Part shown: positions 1 through 5,632 of the stretch, one piece after another
How the letters are laid out: every line of letters begins with the position of its first letter
Position numbering within the stretch: the first letter of the stretch is position 1
Source: WLJO01 sp945889085
GTDB lineage: Bacteria > Actinomycetota > Acidimicrobiia > Acidimicrobiales > Ilumatobacteraceae
Length of the DNA: 11,813 nt
Assembly: GCA_945889085.1 (NCBI GenBank)
Contig: CAMDBM010000058.1
Span: 1 to 11,813 of the forward strand
Direction: 5' to 3'
Program-made: the position numbers and the translations under genes
The notes under the pieces: generated by a model
Databases searched by the model: none
Told to the model about the DNA's origin: nothing
The model's input: only the letters and a program-made list of their open reading frames with translations

Positions 1-282
1 GATCACCAAGAGAACGAAATTGCTCGTAGGACAAGTGGCGAGATGGAAATGCTCGCGGAACGTGTCCGGTAACCACGAGCACTTGTTGCTGCCGGCCTGG
101 AGCCCGATCGATGTCACCTGACGCATTCTGATTCGTCGCCACTGGACCTCCTGAACGGATCGTAGTCAGAGGGTTGTCGGCAAACGAGGGTTGGACCCGA
201 GACACGCATGAGTGGTCGTTCCATCGGTCCAGTTTGACCGACCCGCGCCGAACTGCCGATAGGCGCTGGGAGGTTTCCGGGT
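1..282. other. Gene-poor left edge
   Basis: I see no gene I can support here. On the plus strand the first frame stays open from the window edge to a TAA at 70-72 (23 residues, charged, with a short Glu/Arg-rich end). It could be the tail of a gene starting outside the window, but it is too short to judge. The rest, up to the palindrome before the antitoxin gene, has no ribosome binding site followed by a coherent reading frame, no tRNA and no obvious repeat. Long open frames on both strands across 114-665 are shadows of the toxin-antitoxin genes. Confidence 0.3.
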
Positions 283-299
283 GTAGCACGCCGTGCTAC
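283..299. promoter_or_regulatory. Perfect 17-bp palindrome, likely antitoxin operator
   Basis: GTAGCACG and CGTGCTAC flank a single central C, giving an 8-1-8 perfect inverted repeat that ends 9 nt before the antitoxin ATG. Toxin-antitoxin operons of the Phd/YefM and VapBC types are usually repressed by the antitoxin, or the complex, binding such palindromes near the promoter or ribosome binding site. The position fits that role. That this site is the operator is inference. Confidence 0.6.
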
Positions 300-308
300 G
301 TCGTGGGT

Positions 309-563
309 ATGGCACAAGTAATCACACAGCGCGAGCTTCGCAACGACAGCGGTGAGATCATGCGCCGCCTTGATCAGGGAGAGACCTTCATCGTCACCCG
401 CAACGGGACACCCGTCGGAGAGCTGACTCCGATGCGCCGTCATCGCTTCGTGTCCACCGACGCCGTCTTCGCGATGTTCCGCAACGCGCCAACCGTCGAC
501 GCTGACCGGTTCCGCGCCGACCTTGACGACATAGCGGACCAGGACGCGGCGCCTCGTGGCTGA
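309..563 (+). CDS. Phd/YefM-type antitoxin of a VapBC module
   Basis: Antitoxin of 84 residues that should bind DNA through its N-terminal half and neutralise the downstream toxin through its C-terminal tail. The N-terminus has the Phd/YefM pattern: QRELRND at 7-13, then a segment reading GETFIVTRNGTPVGEL at about 24-39, which is the beta-strand core of the family. The C-terminal third is acidic (many Asp), as expected for a toxin-wrapping tail. I chose the ATG at 309; the frame stays open 45 codons further upstream, but that extension runs through the palindrome and has no family similarity. No good Shine-Dalgarno is visible. The gene overlaps the toxin gene by 8 nt, so the two are probably translationally coupled and autoregulated. 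The family call is quite certain; VapB is also a common name for antitoxins paired with PIN toxins. Confidence 0.85.
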   Translation: MAQVITQRELRNDSGEIMRRLDQGETFIVTRNGTPVGELTPMRRHRFVSTDAVFAMFRNAPTVDADRFRADLDDIADQDAAPRG

Positions 564-966
564 CCAACGCCGGCCTCGGGGTTTGCTCGACACCTCGGTC
601 ATCATCGACCTCGAACGCCTCGACCCTGCAGATCTCCCGATCGAGTCGGCGATTAGCGCGATCACGATGGCCGAGCTCGCTGCGGGTCCTCATGCGACTC
701 AGGATCCCAACGAGCGGGCTCGACGGCAAGACCGGCTTCAGCGCGCCGAGGCAGCCTTCGACCCGTTGCCGTTCGACTCCGAGGCCTCACGGGCGTATGG
801 TCGTGTTTACGCCGCCGTTGTTGCAGGCGGCAGGAAAGCGCCCGGAGCGCGAGCCGTCGACCTACTGCTCGCAGCGACTGCGTGTTCAGTCGGGCTTCCG
901 CTCTACACCCGCAATCCAGATGACTTCCTCGCCCTTAACAACCTCGTCGAAGTCGTCTCCGTCTGA
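556..966 (+). CDS. vapC: PIN-domain toxin, VapC family
   Basis: Probable magnesium-dependent RNase toxin of 136 residues. VapC toxins typically cut tRNA or rRNA and stop translation until neutralised by their antitoxin. The PIN acidic residues are all in place: D12 in LLDTSVIIDLE, E40 in ITMAELAAG, D102 in RAVDLLLAATA, and D123 in the TRNPDDF motif near the C-terminus. Length is normal for the family, so the toxin looks intact. The start is GTG at 556, inside the last codons of the antitoxin gene; this 8-nt overlap fixes the start well. The gene is followed by about 175 bp of non-coding DNA and a strong hairpin. The family call is secure. The RNA target cannot be read from the sequence. Confidence 0.9.
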   Translation: MADQRRPRGLLDTSVIIDLERLDPADLPIESAISAITMAELAAGPHATQDPNERARRQDRLQRAEAAFDPLPFDSEASRAYGRVYAAVVAGGRKAPGARAVDLLLAATACSVGLPLYTRNPDDFLALNNLVEVVSV

Positions 967-1140
967 GAGACAGGTTGCGCGCGTATCTGCCTCTATGCGC
1001 TATCACCGACGTTGAACGTGGAGCCGCCGCCGACCTCAATCCACAGCGTCCGTGATGAAGTCGTTGCGGCGAGCAAGGAGGAAGTTTCCCGGACGGTCTC
1101 GCCTCGCCGTATGCGTGCGGTGCGGCTCAGACTTCGGTTC
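967..1140. other. Non-coding stretch between vapC and the ssrA hairpin
   Basis: Nothing gene-like is seen. Open frames crossing this stretch in three frames continue into the tmRNA gene and have no start signals, so they are artefacts of high GC. This is the downstream side of ssrA, a position often used by integrating elements, but no integrase or repeated ssrA end is visible here. Confidence 0.35.
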
Positions 1141-1164
1141 AGCCCGGCTCCGAGGAGCCGGGCT
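1141..1164 (-). terminator. Strong hairpin, likely ssrA terminator
   Basis: AGCCCGGCTCC and GGAGCCGGGCT form a perfect 11-bp inverted repeat separated by GA, in practice a stem of about 10 bp with a CGAG loop. It begins about 50 nt beyond the 3' end of tmRNA on the minus strand. There is no T run on either side, which is common for terminators of high-GC actinobacteria. It lies between convergent transcripts, so it may also stop reading from vapC. Confidence 0.6.
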
Positions 1165-1215
1165 AACCAAAGTATTTCGGAAATGCCACCCGGCTATTCC
1201 GGGCACACCCCTTCG

Positions 1216-1598
1216 TGGAGCTGGGGGGAATCGAACCCCCGTCCGCCAGGCGGGAACCGCCCGTGATACGACCATTCCCGACTTCGACGCGACGGCGCGT
1301 CATCGGCGGGTCGACTGACCCACTCTTACGAGAGGGTCACCGGGACGTCTTTCCGTCCGGCCAGCGTTCTTCCACGCCTCCAGTGGTCTTTCCCACCGTC
1401 ACCCCCCGCTTCTGTTGCCGGGCTGCGAGGAGCTGGCCCCGTGCGGCCTTGCGGCTCACGATGTCTGTTGTTACCTGAAAATCAGGCAGCAACAGCAAAC
1501 TGCGTGTTGGCAGTTATGTTTTTGCCCCGTTTTTCGAGTCTGAGCAACTCGGGTCGCACGCTCGGACGCCGAAACTGACGTCGAAACCTGTCAGCCCC
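1216..1598 (-). ncRNA. ssrA: Transfer-messenger RNA (tmRNA)
   Basis: tmRNA rescues stalled ribosomes: charged with alanine it enters the A site with SmpB, then serves as mRNA for a degradation tag. On the minus strand the 5' end reads GGGGCTGACAGGTTTCGACG, close to the conserved bacterial 5' end. The 3' end carries the T-arm GGGGGTTCGATTCCCCC, then CAGCTCC plus discriminator A. The 5' GGGGCTG pairs with 3' CAGCTCC over seven positions (one G-T). The CCA is not encoded; CGA follows. The tag frame is visible at 1511-1482: resume codon GCC, encoding ANTQFAVAA followed by TGA. Length of about 383 nt is normal. smpB lies upstream on the same strand, with one gene fragment between. A TANNNT hexamer (TAGCGT, 1624-1619 on the minus strand) is a weak promoter candidate. 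Confidence 0.93.
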
Positions 1599-1644
1599 AT
1601 TGTTTGCTTGCAGTCCTCACGCTATCGGCACGGTGTCACGCCAT

Positions 1645-1660
1645 TTCGGCAGCCGCCGAA
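1645..1660 (-). terminator. Weak 6-bp hairpin upstream of ssrA
   Basis: TTCGGC and GCCGAA are separated by AGCC, a 6-bp stem with a four-base loop, located 20-35 nt after the stop codon of the DUF1345 fragment on the minus strand and before ssrA. It could end the smpB transcript, but there is no T run and the stem is short. Confidence 0.25.
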
Positions 1661-1679
1661 TTTCACCGGAACCCCCGGA

Positions 1680-2048
1680 TTAGACGAGGCCAGCCAGCAC
1701 GTTGATCGACGTGGCGATGATGACTGCGCCGAAGAGGTAGGAGAGCAGACAGTGCTCGAGCGCGGTGCGACGGATCCGCCGGGAAGTGAAGGCGTTGTCG
1801 GACACCTGGAACGTCATGCCGAGCGTAAACGCGACGTAGGCGAAGTCGATGTAGTCCGGCTCCTTGTCACCCGGGAAGGTGATTCCATGACCCCCGGTGG
1901 AGTAGTAGATGTGCGCGTACCGGAGCACGTACACCGTGTGCACGACGGCCCACGACAGGATCACACCGGTGATGACGCCGGCGGGCGAATTCCACCTACA
2001 TCCCTTTGTTGCGACGGCCGAGTTCGCGGCGGATGTCTTGGTCGGCAT
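1680..2048 (-). CDS. DUF1345 membrane protein, C-terminal half only (possible remnant)
   Basis: The recognisable part is the C-terminal half of a DUF1345 membrane protein of unknown function. Visible are a hydrophobic segment around 23-42 ending in VVHTVYVLRYAHIYY, the motif DKEPDYIDFAYVAFTLGMTFQVSD at about 60-83 (read in two parts), SRRIRRTALEHCLLSYL, and a last hydrophobic segment to residue 122. Family members, as I recall them, run to roughly 200 residues or more with further membrane segments in front; these are missing. The open frame starts inside the end of smpB (52-bp overlap) with about 20 residues that look like out-of-frame smpB, so similarity begins almost exactly where smpB stops. 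A GAATTC hexamer lies at 1988-1993, at this junction. Either a broken gene left by a deletion, a short functional variant with an internal GTG start, or a cloning/assembly joint. Family call fairly sure; functionality doubtful. Confidence 0.6.
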   Translation of the reverse strand: MPTKTSAANSAVATKGCRWNSPAGVITGVILSWAVVHTVYVLRYAHIYYSTGGHGITFPGDKEPDYIDFAYVAFTLGMTFQVSDNAFTSRRIRRTALEHCLLSYLFGAVIIATSINVLAGLV

Positions 2049-2469
2049 CCCGCTTGGCGAGGGCCTGGCGCTTGTCGCCCCGGGTACGGCCCTTGGCGAG
2101 CCCGAGCAGTACCTTCACGCGGCCGTCCTTCAGGTAGAGCGACAGCGGGATGAGCGTGAGGTGCTCCTGGTTCATCCGCGCCGCCAACCGGTCGATCTCC
2201 GCCCGGTGCATGAGCAGCTTGCGCGGGTTGTCCGGCAGGTGGGCACCGACCCCGGTGGCGTGGCTGTATGCGGGGATGTGCATGCCCTCCAGCCACACCT
2301 GACCGTCGGATACGCGTCCGAACGCCTCGGTGATGCGCCCCATGCCGAGCCGGAGACTCTTGACCTCGCTGCCGCGCAGCACGAGGCCCGCCTCGACCTC
2401 GTCGAGGATCGAGTAGTCGTGGTACGCCTTGCGGTTCGAGGCGACAGGTTTGGTGCCGGCAGGGGACAT
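1996..2469 (-). CDS. smpB: SsrA-binding protein SmpB
   Basis: SmpB binds the tRNA-like domain of tmRNA and is needed to load it into stalled ribosomes. The protein has 157 residues, the usual length. Family motifs are clear: NRKAYHDYSILDEVEAGLVL, then RGSEVKSLR, a glycine-rich strand with WLEGMHIPAYSHA, RKLLMHRAEID, and LIPLSLYLKDGRVKVLLGLAKG, ending in the basic tail RDADQDIRRELGRRNKG that reaches into the ribosomal mRNA channel. I chose the ATG at 2469 because conserved sequence begins soon after it; the frame is open for 107 more codons upstream without similarity. No Shine-Dalgarno is visible; TAGCCT (2485-2480 on the minus strand) lies 10 nt before the start, suggesting a very short leader. 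The partner RNA gene ssrA is downstream on the same strand. Confidence 0.95.
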   Translation of the reverse strand: MSPAGTKPVASNRKAYHDYSILDEVEAGLVLRGSEVKSLRLGMGRITEAFGRVSDGQVWLEGMHIPAYSHATGVGAHLPDNPRKLLMHRAEIDRLAARMNQEHLTLIPLSLYLKDGRVKVLLGLAKGRTRGDKRQALAKRDADQDIRRELGRRNKGM

Positions 2470-2479
2470 GAGTGTCGTC

Positions 2480-2485
2480 AGGCTA
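2480..2485 (-). promoter_or_regulatory. Candidate -10 element of smpB
   Basis: On the minus strand TAGCCT matches TANNNT and ends 10 nt before the smpB ATG. Transcription would start within a few bases of the start codon. It shares the 48-bp divergent interval with the candidate promoter of the mec-like gene. No convincing -35 is seen. Confidence 0.35.
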
Positions 2486-2503
2486 GCCAGCGAGGGGGAG
2501 CGG

Positions 2504-2509
2504 TAACCT
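2504..2509 (+). promoter_or_regulatory. Candidate leaderless -10 of the mec-like gene
   Basis: TAACCT matches TANNNT and is followed by exactly 8 nt and the GTG start at 2518, with no Shine-Dalgarno between. This spacing places the first transcribed base at or next to the start codon. The same arrangement recurs before four other genes in the window. Confidence 0.45.
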
Positions 2510-2517
2510 CCGAGCCC

Positions 2518-2943
2518 GTGGGTGCTCCGTCCGATACTGACCGTCTCCGCATCTCGGCTGCGGCGAGGACCGGCATGGTGGCGCACGCGTACGCCTGCTT
2601 CCCCGAGGAGATGTGCGGCCTGATTGCCGGCGTGCCGGGTGACGGGAACGTGGCGCACTTCTACCCGTGTGCGAACGACGCTGCCTCGGCGAAGGTGTAC
2701 ACGATCAATGCGAAGGACTACCTGCGTGCCGAGCGAGACGCAGAGGACCGTGGCTGGGAGATCCTTGGCTGCGTGCACTCGCACACCCACACCGAGCCGT
2801 ACCCGAGCCCAACCGATGTTGCCCAGGCCCCGGACCCCACGTGGTGCTACATCATCGTGAGCCTCAAGCGTGACGCCCCCGAGCTGCGGGGCTACCGCAT
2901 CGCCAACGGAGCCATTTCCGAGGTGGGCCTCGTCATCGCCTGA
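2518..2943 (+). CDS. mec: Mec-like JAMM/MPN zinc metallopeptidase
   Basis: Likely the protease that frees cysteine from the CysO carrier protein in the CysM pathway. The 141-residue protein carries the complete JAMM signature: E31 in PEEMCGL, then H87-S-H89, seven residues, S97, two residues, D100 (HSHTHTEPYPSPTD). The segment is very close to what I remember of M. tuberculosis Mec (Rv1334). The start GTG at 2518 is preferred over the ATG at 2575 because the strand LRISAAARTGMVAHA before that ATG matches the family N-terminus, and because TAACCT lies 8 nt upstream. cysM follows after 60 bp, supporting the pathway role. In M. tuberculosis cysO sits between the two genes; here it does not. Alternative: another M67-family peptidase acting on a different ubiquitin-like protein. 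Confidence 0.85.
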   Translation: MGAPSDTDRLRISAAARTGMVAHAYACFPEEMCGLIAGVPGDGNVAHFYPCANDAASAKVYTINAKDYLRAERDAEDRGWEILGCVHSHTHTEPYPSPTDVAQAPDPTWCYIIVSLKRDAPELRGYRIANGAISEVGLVIA

Positions 2944-2990
2944 GCCGGTAGCATTCCTGACGTACTAGGTCGGCTTTATGCGAGCACGGG

Positions 2991-2996
2991 AGGAGG
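2991..2996 (+). promoter_or_regulatory. Strong ribosome binding site of cysM
   Basis: AGGAGG, preceded by three more G, lies 7 nt before the cysM ATG at 3004. It fixes that start and contrasts with the neighbouring genes that lack any Shine-Dalgarno. A TANNNT hexamer (TAGCAT, 2949-2954) about 50 nt upstream could give cysM its own leadered transcript; this is a guess. Confidence 0.7.
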
Positions 2997-3003
2997 ATCG
3001 AGA

Positions 3004-3951
3004 ATGGTCTACGAAAACGTGCTGGACATGATCGGCAATACACCCATGGTGGACGTGAGTGTTCTCTCGCCCAATCCGCGTGTGCGCCTGATCGCCAAGC
3101 TCGAGAACCAGAATCCCTTCGGCTCCGTGAAGGACCGAATCGCGAAGAGCATGATTGTGACGGCGGAGAAGAATGGTCTGCTCGCACCGGGGCAGCAGAT
3201 CGTCGAGCCGTCATCGGGCAACACCGGTATCGCGCTTGCTGCGATCGCTCAGGTGAAGGGTTACCCGATCAAGATCCTCATGCCCACCTCGGTGTCGATC
3301 GAGCGGCGCCAGATGCTCGAGATCTTCGGCGCTGAGATCATTCTCACGCCGGGTGCGGAAGGTTCGAACGGTGCCGTGATGCGTGCGCTCGACCTGCATG
3401 CGCAGCACCCCGAGTGGTACATGCCGTACCAGTACGCGAACGACGCGAACCCGTTGGCCCACTACGAGGGCACCGGCCCGGAGATCTGGCGGGACTGCCC
3501 CGAGATCACCCATTTCGTGGCCGGCCTCGGCACGAGCGGCACGCTCATGGGCACCGGCCGGTTCCTCAAGGAGCAGAACCCCGCAATCAAGGTGATCGCC
3601 GTGGAACCACCGCTGGGCGAGCAGGTCGAGGGTCTCCGCAACCTGGACGAGGGCTACATCCCCCCGGTGTTCGACAACTGGGGCGGCCAGGGGATCCTCG
3701 ATCGCAAGCGGGTCGTGCGCCCGCGCGAATCGATCGAGTGGACACGTCGCATCGTGAAGGAATGCAGCATCTTTGCCGGAATCTCCACGGGCGCCGCGCT
3801 TGCCGGTGCCGCCAAGGTGGCCAGCGAGATCACCGAGGGCACCATCGTGTTCATCGTCTGCGACGGCGGCTGGAAGTACCTCTCCACCGGCGCATACACC
3901 GACGACCTCGACGAGGCCGAGGCCCGGGCCGAGAAGATCATCTACTTCTAG
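3004..3951 (+). CDS. cysM: O-phosphoserine sulfhydrylase-type cysteine synthase
   Basis: PLP enzyme of cysteine biosynthesis, 315 residues, complete. K43 in NPFGSVKDR forms the Schiff base; PSSGNTG at 69-75 is the substrate loop; GLGTSGTLMGTG at 174-185 binds the PLP phosphate. Two features point to the mycobacterial CysM type that uses O-phosphoserine and the CysO thiocarboxylate: the LRNLDEG segment at 211-217, with R212 at the position of the phosphoserine-binding arginine known in M. tuberculosis CysM, and the C-terminal GWKYLSTGAY at 289-298. A Mec-like peptidase gene lies just upstream, as in that pathway, but cysO is absent. The ATG has a strong ribosome binding site. The EamA transporter follows after 11 bp. 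Plain O-acetylserine sulfhydrylase is the alternative, which I consider less likely. Confidence 0.9.
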   Translation: MVYENVLDMIGNTPMVDVSVLSPNPRVRLIAKLENQNPFGSVKDRIAKSMIVTAEKNGLLAPGQQIVEPSSGNTGIALAAIAQVKGYPIKILMPTSVSIERRQMLEIFGAEIILTPGAEGSNGAVMRALDLHAQHPEWYMPYQYANDANPLAHYEGTGPEIWRDCPEITHFVAGLGTSGTLMGTGRFLKEQNPAIKVIAVEPPLGEQVEGLRNLDEGYIPPVFDNWGGQGILDRKRVVRPRESIEWTRRIVKECSIFAGISTGAALAGAAKVASEITEGTIVFIVCDGGWKYLSTGAYTDDLDEAEARAEKIIYF

Positions 3952-3954
3952 GCT
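3949..3954 (+). promoter_or_regulatory. Candidate leaderless -10 of the EamA gene, overlapping the cysM stop
   Basis: TAGGCT matches TANNNT; its first three bases are the cysM stop codon. It is followed by 8 nt and the ATG at 3963, with no Shine-Dalgarno. The transporter may therefore have its own leaderless transcript in addition to readthrough from cysM. Confidence 0.35.
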
Positions 3955-3962
3955 GCGGTGCC

Positions 3963-4829
3963 ATGCTCGCTGCGACGCTGCTCGCTCTCGCCGCAGCGGT
4001 ACTGCATGCCGGCTGGAACCTGGTGGCCAAGCGCAGCGCCGACCGCTTCGGTGCGCTCTGGGGGCAGTTCCTCGTTGCGGGTGTCCTGTCGGCGGTCGGC
4101 CTCTCAGTAACGGGCCTACCCGCAGCGCGTTCGCTCTGGTTCGCAGCGCTGTCCGGGGTGGTGCACATCCCCTATGTCGTGTTCCTCGGACGTGCCTACG
4201 ACCGGGGCGAGTTCTCCGCCGCGTACCCGATGGCGCGCGGTGGCGGCGCGCTGGTCGGGGCGGTGGGTGGCGTGCTCTTCCTCGGCGACCGTCTGCACGT
4301 CCTCCCGTGGGTGGCGCTCGGCATCATCGCCACCGGGATCATCGGGCTCGGGTTGAGTGCAGGGGGAAGGATCCGCCTCACGAGTGCTGCCGGCGATGCG
4401 TCCGTCGTGGCGCTCACCATCGGCATCTACTCGACGAGCGACGCCCACGGGTCCCGAATCGCCCAATCAGATGCCTCATACGTGCTCGTCGAGTTCGTGC
4501 TGCTCGCAATCGCGGTCTCGATCTACGCCCTCGCAATGGGCAAGAAACCCTCGCTCCGTCGTGCACTCGTTGGGACTAACGGTGCTATCGCGCCCCGTTC
4601 CTCGGTGATGATGGCGCTCTCTGGTGTCGCCACCGTGGTGACCTACGCCCTCGTCGTGGCTGCGTTCCGCCGTGCTCCCGTCGGCTACGTCACTGGCCTG
4701 CGCGAGTCCAGCGTGATTATCGCAGCGCTCATCGGGGTGCGTTTCCTCGGTGAGGGCGATGCGCGCCGGCGGTATGCGGCGGCCGGACTCATCACCGGTG
4801 GGATCGTGCTGCTCGTCGTCGCCCGCTGA
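3963..4829 (+). CDS. EamA/DMT-family transporter
   Basis: Integral membrane transporter of 288 residues, almost entirely hydrophobic, with two EamA halves and about ten predicted membrane helices. The first half opens with LHAGWNLVAKRSADRF, typical of this group, and contains FLGRAYDRGEFSAAYPMARGGG before a helix pair with FLGDRLHVLPWVALGI. The second half repeats the pattern near the end: AFRRAPVGYVTGLRESSVIIAALIG, split here by position (about 237-261), then FLGEGDARRRYAAAGLI. The start ATG at 3963 is the first after cysM and is placed 8 nt after a TANNNT hexamer. Family members export amino acids or metabolites; EamA itself exports O-acetylserine and cysteine. Lying right after cysM, export of a cysteine-related compound is conceivable, but the substrate cannot be read from the sequence. 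Confidence 0.8.
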   Translation: MLAATLLALAAAVLHAGWNLVAKRSADRFGALWGQFLVAGVLSAVGLSVTGLPAARSLWFAALSGVVHIPYVVFLGRAYDRGEFSAAYPMARGGGALVGAVGGVLFLGDRLHVLPWVALGIIATGIIGLGLSAGGRIRLTSAAGDASVVALTIGIYSTSDAHGSRIAQSDASYVLVEFVLLAIAVSIYALAMGKKPSLRRALVGTNGAIAPRSSVMMALSGVATVVTYALVVAAFRRAPVGYVTGLRESSVIIAALIGVRFLGEGDARRRYAAAGLITGGIVLLVVAR

Positions 4830-4836
4830 CGGTCGT

Positions 4837-4842
4837 TAGCGT
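4837..4842 (+). promoter_or_regulatory. Candidate leaderless -10 of rph
   Basis: TAGCGT matches TANNNT and is followed by 7 nt and the ATG at 4850. It overlaps an alternative GTG start at 4841, which would be in the promoter and is therefore less likely. No Shine-Dalgarno is visible. Confidence 0.45.
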
Positions 4843-4849
4843 GAGCGCC

Positions 4850-5632
4850 ATGGCAACTGCTTCTTCACGTCCCGACGGCCGCGCCCACGACGAACTGCGC
4901 CCAATCTCGTTCGAGCGGGACTTCACCGAGATGGCCGACGGCTCGGTACTCGTGACGTTTGGCAAGACCAAGGTGCTCTGCACGGCATCAATCGACGAAG
5001 ACGTCCCCCGATGGATGCGGGGCTCGGGCAAGGGCTGGGTCACCGCCGAGTACTCGATGCTCCCCGGCTCCTCACCCGAGCGCGTGGACCGCGAGGCAGC
5101 GAGGGGCAAGCAGAGCGGGAGGACCGTCGAGATCCAGCGCCTCATCGGACGCTCGCTGCGTGCTGCCTGCGACATGGGTCTGCTCGGCGAGCGCCAGATC
5201 GTTGTGGACTGCGATGTGCTGCAGGCCGATGGCGGTACGCGTACGGCCAGCATCTGCGGTGGCTACCTCGCACTCCACGATGCGGTCACCCGTCTCGTGC
5301 AGAACGGCAACATCAAGGCGCACCCGCTGCACAGCCGCTGCGCAGCGATCAGCGTGGGCATGGTGAAGGGCGTCCCGGCGCTCGACCTCCCGTACATCGA
5401 GGACTCCACCGCCGAGGTGGACATGAACGTGGTGATGCTGCAGCCGAACGACGGTGGCGAGACGCGTTTCGTGGAGGTGCAGGGCACTGCCGAGGGCATG
5501 GCGTTCTCGAGGGGCGAGCTGGACGACCTGCTCTCGCTCGCCTCGGGCGGGCTCGCCGAGATCTTTGCGCTGCAGGCGGAGATGTCCTCCATTGCGCCGG
5601 ACCGTCGGGCCATCGGCTCCGCGAAGCGGTGA
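4850..5632 (+). CDS. rph: Ribonuclease PH
   Basis: Phosphorolytic 3'-to-5' exoribonuclease that trims tRNA precursors, normally as a hexamer. The 260-residue protein shows the family blocks in order: RPDGRAHDELRPISFERDF near the N-terminus, GKGWVTAEYSMLPGSS, the basic GKQSGRTVEIQRLIGRSLRA, DCDVLQADGGTRTASI, and near the end DLPYIEDSTAEVDMNVVM and VEVQGTAEGMAFSR, which include the conserved acidic residues of the active site. I chose the ATG at 4850 over the in-frame GTG at 4841 because TAGCGT lies 7 nt upstream of the ATG and because the longer version adds only MSA. Its stop overlaps the start of rdgB (GTGA). An rph-rdgB pair is also adjacent in M. tuberculosis (Rv1340-Rv1341). Confidence 0.93.
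   Translation: MATASSRPDGRAHDELRPISFERDFTEMADGSVLVTFGKTKVLCTASIDEDVPRWMRGSGKGWVTAEYSMLPGSSPERVDREAARGKQSGRTVEIQRLIGRSLRAACDMGLLGERQIVVDCDVLQADGGTRTASICGGYLALHDAVTRLVQNGNIKAHPLHSRCAAISVGMVKGVPALDLPYIEDSTAEVDMNVVMLQPNDGGETRFVEVQGTAEGMAFSRGELDDLLSLASGGLAEIFALQAEMSSIAPDRRAIGSAKR

Noticed and set aside
130..200. Sequence resembling a tRNA anticodon arm (GTAGTCAGAGGGTTGTCGG)
   Set aside because: No matching acceptor stem and no TTCGANNC T-loop nearby; cannot be folded into a cloverleaf by eye.
174..308. N-terminal extension of the antitoxin frame
   Set aside because: Crosses the operator-like palindrome, lacks a ribosome binding site and has no family similarity; the ATG at 309 fits the Phd/YefM N-terminus.
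1012..1478. Several overlapping open frames on both strands
   Set aside because: They run through the tmRNA gene and its terminator, without start signals or family motifs.
2944..3003. A hidden cysO between mec and cysM
   Set aside because: Only 60 bp, containing the cysM ribosome binding site; no room for a carrier of about 90 residues.
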